Shown here piece by piece: positions 1-4,774 of a stretch of DNA of 6,202 nt. The first letter of the stretch is position 1. Every line of letters starts with the position of its first letter. The DNA is from Actinomycetota bacterium (GTDB lineage: Bacteria; Actinomycetota; Acidimicrobiia; Acidimicrobiales; JACDEA01), in the NCBI GenBank assembly GCA_013816725.1, contig JACDEA010000143.1:1-6202 (forward strand), read 5' to 3'. The translations under genes were made by a program, and so were the position numbers. Under the pieces are notes generated by a model. It had not been told where the DNA came from and made no database searches. It was given only the letters and a program-made list of their open reading frames with translations.

Positions 1-288
1 GGTGAGAACATCTCCAGCGTGCAGGTCGAGAACTCCCTCAACGACCATCCCGCGGTGCTGGAGTCGGCCGTCGTCGGGATGGCCCACGAGAAGTGGGGCG
101 AGGTGCCGCGGGCGTTCGTGGTGCTGCGACCCAACGCGACCACGCCGACCGAACGCAACCTGATCGACTGGGTGCGCGACCACCTCGCTCACTTCAAGGC
201 GCCGCACTGCGTCGAGGTGGTCGCCGAACTGCCCAAGGGAGGCACCGGGAAGGTGCAGAAGCGCGAGCTACGGGAGCGACCCCTATGA
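1..288 (+). CDS. AMP-forming acyl-CoA synthetase/ligase, C-terminal fragment
   Basis: The last 95 residues of an ANL-superfamily adenylating enzyme are visible; the 5' part lies outside the window. Such enzymes join a carboxylic acid to CoA through an acyl-AMP intermediate in the cytoplasm. Seen directly: the fragment opens on GENISSVQVEN, the hinge-proximal motif of the mobile C-terminal domain, continues with HPAVLESAVVGMAHEKWGEV, and ends with PKGGTGKVQKRELRE, where the lysine of GTGK (codon 250-252) is the conserved catalytic lysine of the adenylation step. The reading frame ends in TGA at 286-288. The stop overlaps the ATG of the next gene as ATGA, so the two genes are very probably co-transcribed and translationally coupled. 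The acyl substrate pocket lies in the missing N-terminal domain, so fatty, aryl or other acids cannot be told apart. The family call is secure; the substrate is unknown. Confidence 0.93.
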   Translation, partial: GENISSVQVENSLNDHPAVLESAVVGMAHEKWGEVPRAFVVLRPNATTPTERNLIDWVRDHLAHFKAPHCVEVVAELPKGGTGKVQKRELRERPL

Positions 289-1391
289 CCGGCTGGAGCC
301 ACACCGGCTACGCCCAACGCATCCACTTCGGCGTCGGCGCGGTGCAGCGCATCGCCGACGTCGTCAAGGAGGTGGGCGGGCGGCGCGTCCTTCTCGTAAC
401 GACGGAGGGTCGCCTGGCCTCGGACGGCGGGCGCATCGTCACCGGGCGGCTCGGCCGGGCTCTGGTGTCGACGTTCGCCGCCGTGAGGTCGCACGTTCCC
501 ACCACCGCCGTGCAGGCCGCCGTCGCGCAGGCGCGGGCCGACGGTGTCGACGTCGTGGTGTCCTTCGGCGGCGGCTCGTGCGCCGACCTGGGCAAGGCGG
601 TGTGCTTCTTCACCGAGCAGGAGGCCGGCGCGCCGGGGATGACGTACGCCGACCGGCCGATGCTGCCCCACGTATCGATCACCACCACCTACTCGGGCGC
701 CGAGCTGACGCCGTTCTTCGGCATGACCGACGAGGCGAGCAAGCGCAAGACCGGCGCCGGCGGACCGACCATCGCACCGATCGCCGCCGTCTACGACCCG
801 GAGCTGACCCTCGACACGCCAGCCGACGTCTCCGCCCAGACGGGCATGAACGCGTTGGCCCACGGCGTCGAGTGCGCGTACTCGCCGGCCCGCACGCCCG
901 AAGCCGAGGCGGTGGCGCTGGCCTGCATCCGGCGCGTTTCCGGTGCGCTGCCTCTCGTGCTCGACGATCCGAGCTCGCTTGCGGCGCGTACGGCCATGCT
1001 CGAAGGCGCGGTGCTCGGCGGCCGTTGCCTCCAGAACGCCACGATGGGCGTTCACCACGGACTGTCGCAGTTGTTGGGCGGCCGCACCGGTATCCCGCAC
1101 GGCCTGGCCAACGCGATCATCCTGGCCCACGCGCTGCGGTTCAACACCGAGGCGGTGCCCGACGCGGTCGGTCGGATCGGCGTCGCGCTGGGCGAGGAGT
1201 TCGACGCCGCCGGCGCCGTCGACCGGTTGCGCGCCCAGCTCGGCCTTGCCGGCCGGCTGTCCGAGTGCGGCGTGAACGAGGACGACATCGACGCCGTCGT
1301 CCGCCAAGTGAGCGGCAACCGCAACATCAGCGCCAATCCCCGCCCCGTTACCGAGGACGACGCCCGGGCGATCCTCGAGGCCGCGTTCTAA
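285..1391 (+). CDS. iron-ADH-fold dehydrogenase, maleylacetate reductase-like
   Basis: A 368-residue protein, the usual size for the group III (iron-containing) alcohol dehydrogenase fold. The N-terminal nucleotide-binding half carries VVSFGGGSCADLGKA (about 91-105, the GGGS dinucleotide-binding loop) and SITTTYSGAELTPFFG (131-146). The C-terminal helical half carries TGMNALAHGVE (187-196) and GIPHGLANAIILAH (269-282). In metal-dependent members the ligands are Asp, His, His, His. Here the first position is Asn189, followed by His193, His258 (next to His257) and His272. GMNAxAH in place of a metal-binding Asp is characteristic of maleylacetate reductases, which reduce maleylacetate to 3-oxoadipate with NAD(P)H at the end of (chloro)aromatic and resorcinol degradation. 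I infer maleylacetate reductase-like chemistry, but no ring-cleaving dioxygenase is in view and the substrate could differ. I chose the ATG at 285 because it forms the ATGA overlap with the ligase and gives a family-like N-terminus; the frame is open further upstream but only inside the ligase gene. Confidence 0.88.
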   Translation: MTGWSHTGYAQRIHFGVGAVQRIADVVKEVGGRRVLLVTTEGRLASDGGRIVTGRLGRALVSTFAAVRSHVPTTAVQAAVAQARADGVDVVVSFGGGSCADLGKAVCFFTEQEAGAPGMTYADRPMLPHVSITTTYSGAELTPFFGMTDEASKRKTGAGGPTIAPIAAVYDPELTLDTPADVSAQTGMNALAHGVECAYSPARTPEAEAVALACIRRVSGALPLVLDDPSSLAARTAMLEGAVLGGRCLQNATMGVHHGLSQLLGGRTGIPHGLANAIILAHALRFNTEAVPDAVGRIGVALGEEFDAAGAVDRLRAQLGLAGRLSECGVNEDDIDAVVRQVSGNRNISANPRPVTEDDARAILEAAF

Positions 1392-1412
1392 CTGTCGAGT
1401 TCGGCAGGGCCG

Positions 1413-2564
1413 CTACGGCGTCAGGAGGACTTTGATGGCCGCGCTTGCCCCGCGATCGAGGGCCACGTTCACCGCGTCGCGGTAGGCATCGAGCGGGAAC
1501 GTGTGGGTGATGACGAGGTCGGGCGGCAGCGTGTTCGACGCAAGCAACTCGAGCGCGGAGTCGATGGAGTGCGTGCCGTTGTCCGACGCATGACAGAAGC
1601 TCCCGACCACCGACAGCTCCTTGAACCACAGGGGGGAGAGGTCGACGTTGCTGATCCCGGCGGCGCCGAGGAGCAGGACGGTTCCCCGCCCGTCGGCCAG
1701 CCGCAGCGTGTCGGTGACCGCCGATTCGGTCCCCACCGCCTCGACCACATACGGGAAACCCCGCGCCAGCATGCGACCGGCGCCCTTGCCGCGCACCGGC
1801 GTGTCGACGATGTCCGCCAGCGCGTCGAAGTGGGCGCCGGCGTCGGCCAGCATCACGACGTTGGCTGCGCCCAGCGCCCTGGCGGCGCGGGCTTGATGAT
1901 CGTGCTTGGCCAGAATGGTGATCGGCGACGCGGGGAAGAGCGCGCCGACCGCGGCTGCCGCGCAGAGGCCGATGATCCCGGCGCCGACGATCAGGACGGG
2001 GTCGCCGTTGTCGGGCGGAGTACGCATCAACCCGTGGATCGCGATGGAGAGCGGCTCGTGCAAAGCCGCGTTCTGCACAGGGAGGTCGACGGGCAACGGG
2101 TGGATCATCGAGCGGTGAGCGACGACGGCGTCGGCCCACCCCGACCCAAGCCCGGCCGTGAACCCGAGGCCCATGCCCCGCGTGAGTACGCGCGACCCGA
2201 AGTTGTGACACGCAGATACGCGCCCGTTGGCGCAATGGCGGCACATCGGCTTGATGCCGCGGGCCTCGCAGGCGATAACGGGGTCGACGGCGACGGCCGT
2301 CCCTTCGGCGATGCCCGACGTCGGGCCCGCCTCGACGACGTGGCCGGCGATCTCGTGGCCCAGGTCCATGGGCAGCACGACGAATCCCGACAGCGACTGC
2401 GCCGGACCCGTTGCCTGATTGAACAGATGGAGGTCGCTCCCGCAAATGCCGCCGGCCGCCACGTCGACGCGAACCCAGTCGGGGCCGGGCAGATCGGGCA
2501 CCGGCGCGTCGACGAGCGACGCCGGGAATGCGGCGTCGGCGAAGTCCAGCTGCACCACCCGCAT
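1413..2564 (-). CDS. zinc-dependent medium-chain alcohol dehydrogenase (MDR superfamily)
   Basis: A 383-residue cytoplasmic oxidoreductase of the threonine/sorbitol dehydrogenase-like branch, oxidising an alcohol with NAD(P). Seen: catalytic-zinc motif GGICGSDLHLF with Cys41, DLGHEIAGHVVEAG with His70/Glu71, and ALHEPLSIAIHG with Glu170. Four structural-zinc cysteines (99, 108, 111, 119) lie in a lobe with an unusual 8-residue gap between the first two. The Rossmann motif VGAGIIG is at 193-199. At the end of the second Rossmann strand the sequence reads ITILAKHDHQ, with no acidic residue, which argues against strict NAD preference. I chose the ATG at 2564 because MRVVQLDF starts at the first beta strand, as family members do; ATG at 2576 is a close alternative and ATG at 2591 a weaker one. 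None has a good Shine-Dalgarno. It converges on the maleylacetate reductase-like gene with a 21-bp gap and diverges from the VOC gene. Substrate not identifiable. Confidence 0.9.
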   Translation of the reverse strand: MRVVQLDFADAAFPASLVDAPVPDLPGPDWVRVDVAAGGICGSDLHLFNQATGPAQSLSGFVVLPMDLGHEIAGHVVEAGPTSGIAEGTAVAVDPVIACEARGIKPMCRHCANGRVSACHNFGSRVLTRGMGLGFTAGLGSGWADAVVAHRSMIHPLPVDLPVQNAALHEPLSIAIHGLMRTPPDNGDPVLIVGAGIIGLCAAAAVGALFPASPITILAKHDHQARAARALGAANVVMLADAGAHFDALADIVDTPVRGKGAGRMLARGFPYVVEAVGTESAVTDTLRLADGRGTVLLLGAAGISNVDLSPLWFKELSVVGSFCHASDNGTHSIDSALELLASNTLPPDLVITHTFPLDAYRDAVNVALDRGASAAIKVLLTP

Positions 2565-2586
2565 GGTCGAACCCATCGCGCCCGCC

Positions 2587-2592
2587 AACATA
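2587..2592 (-). promoter_or_regulatory. possible -10 box for the zinc dehydrogenase gene
   Basis: On the minus strand this reads TATGTT, matching the TANNNT actinobacterial -10 pattern. It lies 10 bases before the ATG at 2576 and 22 before the ATG at 2564, giving a leader of only a few to about 16 bases. No convincing -35 is visible, and the match is to a degenerate pattern, so this is tentative. If real it rules out the ATG at 2591, which falls inside the box. Confidence 0.3.
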
Positions 2593-2612
2593 ACTGGGCG
2601 ACCGCGCGGGCG

Positions 2613-2625
2613 TAGCCTTGGGGGT
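2613..2625 (+). promoter_or_regulatory. -10 box of a leaderless promoter for the VOC gene
   Basis: TAGCCT at 2613-2618 matches the TANNNT -10 consensus and is followed by seven bases (2619-2625) before the GTG start at 2626. That is the distance at which transcription would begin on the start codon itself. No Shine-Dalgarno precedes the GTG, which fits a leaderless mRNA. No clear -35 hexamer is seen 17-18 bases upstream. The same layout recurs before the S9 peptidase gene. Confidence 0.6.
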
Positions 2626-3204
2626 GTGACTGACTTACGCGAAGGGCCCCGCTGGCGGGGCGTGAACCATCTCGCTCTGGTAACGCCCGACATGGACGCG
2701 ACGGTGCGCTTCTACCACGGCGTTCTCGGCATGCGGCTGGTGTCGATGGTGATGGCGGGACCGATGCGGCACTACTTCTTCGAGATCGGACCGGAGAACA
2801 CGGTGGCCTTCTTCGAGGTCAAGGGCGCCCACGCGTTCGCCAAACCGGCGGGGATTCCCGATCGCGACCGATCGGCACAGTTCGACCACCTCAGTTTCAA
2901 CCTCCCCGACGAGGAGGCCCTCCACGCGCTGCGTGATCGCCTGGCCGCCTACGGGTGCGAGGTCACCGAGGTCGTCGACCACGAGATCGTCCACTCGATC
3001 TACTTCACCGACCCGCACGGCATCGCCCTCGAAGCATCGTGGTGGTGCATCGACGCCACCGGCCGGCCCGCCGACTACGGCGACCGCCGCCTGTTCGCCG
3101 ACCCCGACCCGGTCCCCGCGGTCCGGGAGCTGATGGAGCGGGGGGAGCTGGCGTGGACCCCCACCACCGTTCTCAGCGGCGACGTGGTGAACGACCCTGT
3201 CTAG
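2626..3204 (+). CDS. glyoxalase/dioxygenase-fold (VOC) metalloprotein
   Basis: A 192-residue protein of the vicinal oxygen chelate superfamily: two beta-alpha-beta-beta-beta modules form one metal site. Module 1 begins RGVNHLALVTPDMDATVRFY (11-30) and includes VAFFEV (60-65). Module 2 begins FDHLSFNLPDEEALHALRD (86-104) and ends FTDPHGIALEAS (127-138). Candidate metal ligands are His15, Glu64, His88 and Glu136. The four-ligand His/Glu/His/Glu pattern resembles glyoxalase I, while His15/His88/Glu136 alone would suit an extradiol-type dioxygenase. About 54 residues follow the last ligand, an acidic and proline-rich tail from WWCIDATGRPADYGDRR that the minimal fold does not need. The GTG at 2626 is preferred because it sits seven bases after a -10 box and gives a short N-terminus; the frame is open upstream but would run into the divergent dehydrogenase. 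Fold certain, reaction unknown. Confidence 0.85.
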   Translation: MTDLREGPRWRGVNHLALVTPDMDATVRFYHGVLGMRLVSMVMAGPMRHYFFEIGPENTVAFFEVKGAHAFAKPAGIPDRDRSAQFDHLSFNLPDEEALHALRDRLAAYGCEVTEVVDHEIVHSIYFTDPHGIALEASWWCIDATGRPADYGDRRLFADPDPVPAVRELMERGELAWTPTTVLSGDVVNDPV

Positions 3205-3216
3205 GGGGTAGGTAAG

Positions 3217-3222
3217 TACACT
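3217..3222 (+). promoter_or_regulatory. possible -10 box upstream of the diiron protein gene
   Basis: TACACT matches TANNNT and lies in the only sizeable plus-strand gap (3205-3266). Initiation about seven bases downstream would give a 5' leader of roughly 38 bases containing the GGAGG ribosome-binding site at 3252-3256. The -35 region is not recognisable. Read-through from the VOC gene is also possible. Confidence 0.4.
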
Positions 3223-3266
3223 GACCACAGGCGCCGCACCGAGGCTCCCACGGAGGATTTGAACCA

Positions 3267-4100
3267 ATGAAACGGATGCTTTCCGTCGACGATCTGGCTC
3301 GTGACAAGCGTTTCGAGCGCATTCGCATCGAGGACGTCGTCTTCGATCCCCGTAACGCCAACGCGCAGCGCCGCCAGGGCGCCGCGTTCAGCCCCAAGGA
3401 TGTCGACTCGCCCGACGCCGCCCGCAGCCTCATGCACGGCATCTTCGTGGGTGAGATCCAGGCCCTCGAAGGCGCCGGGCGCACCTGTTATGACTTCGAG
3501 ACCGGCAAGGGCAGCGACCAGATCCCCTTCGAGCTGAAGCTCGACATGGCGCGCCAGTGCTGGGACGAAGCGCGGCACTGCGAGATCTCGATCAAGCTCA
3601 ACGAGCACATGGGCTCGGAGATCGGTGAGTTCGCCGAGCAGACCATGCTGTTCGAAGCGGCGTGCAACGCCGATCCCGTCCTGCGGCTCACCGGTGTGAA
3701 CCGGGCCCTCGAGGGCCTGGCCATCGACGTGTTCAACACCATGCGTGATTTCGGGTCGATGACAGCCGACCCCGTCCTCTACTTCTGCGAGGACTGGATG
3801 CTGGCCGATGAGGTCACACACGTGAAGATGGGATCCGACTGGCTGCGCCGCCTCACCGCCAACGACAAGGAGCGCCAGAAGCAGGCGCTCGACTTCCAGC
3901 GCACCGTCGACAAGCTGTTCAGTTTCGGCGGTCTCCGCGGTGAGAACGAGGAGAATCCGATCCACCTAGCCCGCAAGTTCCGCCAGCTGGCGGGGTTCTC
4001 CGAGGCCGAGATCACCGACCTGGTCGACGTCGCCGCCGAGGCGCAGGCCGAAGCCGAGGCGTTCGCCGCCGCGGCGTCGACCGCCGCCACCGCCGGCTAG
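3267..4100 (+). CDS. ferritin-like diiron-site protein (DUF455-like)
   Basis: A 277-residue soluble protein, mainly helical, with a ferritin-like four-helix pattern. Helix A: RSLMHGIFVGEIQALEGAG (53-71), with Glu63 or Glu68 as ligand. Helix B: DMARQCWDEARHCEISIKL (93-111), with an ExxH motif Glu101/His104. Helix C: about 123-159, with Glu149 (or Glu130). Helix D: FCEDWMLADEVTHVKMGSDW (173-192), with a second ExxH motif Glu182/His185. Two Glu plus two ExxH motifs form a complete carboxylate-bridged diiron set, so oxygen or peroxide chemistry is likely. DMARQxWDEARH and DEVTHVxxGxxW resemble, from memory, the DUF455 ferritin-like family, whose function is not settled. The C-terminus (about 255-277) is an Ala/Glu-rich low-complexity tail. 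The ATG at 3267 is supported by GGAGG ten bases upstream. The membrane protein gene follows on the same strand almost at once and may be a partner. Diiron fold likely; substrate unknown. Confidence 0.8.
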   Translation: MKRMLSVDDLARDKRFERIRIEDVVFDPRNANAQRRQGAAFSPKDVDSPDAARSLMHGIFVGEIQALEGAGRTCYDFETGKGSDQIPFELKLDMARQCWDEARHCEISIKLNEHMGSEIGEFAEQTMLFEAACNADPVLRLTGVNRALEGLAIDVFNTMRDFGSMTADPVLYFCEDWMLADEVTHVKMGSDWLRRLTANDKERQKQALDFQRTVDKLFSFGGLRGENEENPIHLARKFRQLAGFSEAEITDLVDVAAEAQAEAEAFAAAASTAATAG

Positions 4101-4143
4101 TCCACCGCTGAACCTTCGCGACGTCCACGCCGGTTGGGCGTGG

Positions 4144-4470
4144 GTGGTGATAATCGGCAACGGCCTGGCCGGCGTGTGGGCCCTGGCCGCGCACTGGCGT
4201 CACGCTCTGCGCACGCGTGCCCTGTGGTGGTTCACCGTCGTGGTCGAGGTCGCGGTGCTCGTGCAGGTGATCCTGGGCGTTCAGCTCGTGGCTGGCGAAC
4301 ACATCAAGGTCAAGCAGTTCCACATGTTCTACGGCTTCGTCGCCGTCATAGCGGTGACGATCCTGTACAGCTACCGCCAGCAGCTTCGGCACCGGCTGTA
4401 CCTGCTGTACGGCTTCGGTGGGCTCTTTGTGATGGGCCTCGGCATCCGGGCCCTCTTGGTGCTGGGGTAG
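4144..4470 (+). CDS. small four-helix integral membrane protein, function unknown
   Basis: Counted from the GTG at 4144, a 108-residue protein with four hydrophobic segments: about 1-17, 27-49, 59-77 and 85-107. Short charged links hold Arg/Lys clusters (HWRHALRTR at 17-25, EHIKVK at 52-57, YRQQLRHR at 77-84). The basic first and third links suggest both termini face outward by the positive-inside rule. His17 and His60 lie near helix ends. I do not recognise a family. The start is uncertain: the frame is open back to 3970 with no ATG, GTG or TTG before 4144, yet the translated stretch from CTG at 4108 (LNLRDVHAGWAWVVIIGNG) reads as a natural lead-in to helix 1, which GTG 4144 truncates. A CTG start would lie seven bases after the stop of the diiron gene. 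Neither start has a good Shine-Dalgarno, so coupling to the upstream gene is likely. Confidence 0.75.
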   Translation: MVIIGNGLAGVWALAAHWRHALRTRALWWFTVVVEVAVLVQVILGVQLVAGEHIKVKQFHMFYGFVAVIAVTILYSYRQQLRHRLYLLYGFGGLFVMGLGIRALLVLG

Positions 4471-4482
4471 GGCGCTGGCCCG

Positions 4483-4719
4483 CTAGAGCTTTACGACCGG
4501 GCACGTCAGCGTGCGGGTGATCCCGTCGATCAGCTGCACCTTGCTCACGACCATCTTGCCCAGGTCGTTCACGTCACCGGCCTCGGCCCGCACGATCACG
4601 TCGTAGGGACCGGTGACGTCCTCGGCCGACACCACACCTTCGATCCGGGCGACCTCGTCAGCTACCTGCGCCGCCTTGCCAACCTCGGTCTGGATAAGGA
4701 CGTACGCGCTAACGGGCAA
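4483..4719 (-). CDS. stand-alone Lrp/AsnC ligand-binding (RAM) domain protein
   Basis: A 78-residue protein consisting only of the regulation-of-amino-acid-metabolism fold (beta-alpha-beta-beta-alpha-beta) found at the C-terminus of Lrp/AsnC regulators. Seen: SAYVLIQTEVGKAAQVADEVARIEGVVSAE in two stretches (4-33), the signature VTGPYDVIVRAEA (35-47), a second helix NDLGKMVVSKVQLIDG (51-66) and the closing strand ITRTLTCPVV (67-76). There is no helix-turn-helix, so it should not bind DNA by itself. Known relatives form dimers or larger rings and bind small ligands such as amino acids; a role as ligand sensor or partner is inferred. TTG at 4719 is the start: it gives the canonical N-terminus and has AGGAGG five bases upstream. 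The 3' end lies 12 bp from the convergent membrane protein gene. The fold is secure. Confidence 0.9.
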   Translation of the reverse strand: MPVSAYVLIQTEVGKAAQVADEVARIEGVVSAEDVTGPYDVIVRAEAGDVNDLGKMVVSKVQLIDGITRTLTCPVVKL

Positions 4720-4724
4720 TGCAG

Positions 4725-4730
4725 CCTCCT
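4725..4730 (-). promoter_or_regulatory. ribosome-binding site fixing the TTG start of the RAM-domain gene
   Basis: The minus strand reads AGGAGG five bases before the TTG at 4719, a near-ideal Shine-Dalgarno at near-ideal spacing. It is the strongest such site in the window and decides in favour of the non-ATG start. Confidence 0.85.
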
Positions 4731-4752
4731 ATGCCGTGGACAAAGTGCTGAG

Positions 4753-4758
4753 AGCGTA
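4753..4758 (-). promoter_or_regulatory. possible -10 box for the RAM-domain gene
   Basis: The minus strand reads TACGCT (TANNNT). Initiation about seven bases on would leave a leader of roughly 26 bases holding the AGGAGG site, a normal leadered layout. It lies four bases from the divergent -10 box at 4763-4768, so the two promoters would compete for polymerase. TAGCTT at 4761-4766 on the same strand is an alternative. Confidence 0.35.
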
Positions 4759-4762
4759 AAGC

Positions 4763-4774
4763 TAGCGTCGCGTC
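4763..4774 (+). promoter_or_regulatory. -10 box of a leaderless promoter for the S9 peptidase gene
   Basis: TAGCGT at 4763-4768 matches TANNNT, and six bases (4769-4774) separate it from the GTG at 4775. No Shine-Dalgarno precedes the GTG. A TTGACA-like TGGACA lies at 4737-4742, but the 20-base spacing is too long to count as a good -35. Confidence 0.6.

Noticed and set aside
189..1307. A 372-codon open frame on the minus strand opposite the maleylacetate reductase-like gene
   Set aside because: It is antisense to a gene with clear family motifs, its translation is Arg/Gly/Ala/His-rich without any recognisable motif, and long antisense frames are expected in GC-rich coding DNA.
1392..1412. 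Possible terminator hairpin between the convergent dehydrogenase genes
   Set aside because: Only a four-base stem (GCCG/CGGC with a three-base loop) overlapping the stop codon is present, with no T-run on either strand.
1348..2445. A 365-codon minus-strand frame in another register within the zinc dehydrogenase gene
   Set aside because: Its product is extremely rich in Arg and Pro with no motif, while the overlapping frame carries all the zinc and cofactor motifs of a dehydrogenase.
1503..2615. A 370-codon plus-strand frame opposite the zinc dehydrogenase
   Set aside because: It is an antisense shadow with biased composition (Arg, Asp, Gly, His) and no domain signature.
4449..4495. GGGCC and GGCCC inverted pair near the convergent gene ends
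   Set aside because: The arms are five bases and more than 20 bases apart in GC-rich DNA, with no T-run; chance is an adequate explanation.
4012..4520. Alternative frames over the membrane protein gene (minus 4012-4392, plus 4134-4520)
   Set aside because: The frame ending at 4470 gives four clean hydrophobic segments; the others give polar, Arg/His-rich chains, and the plus-strand one runs into the convergent RAM-domain gene.
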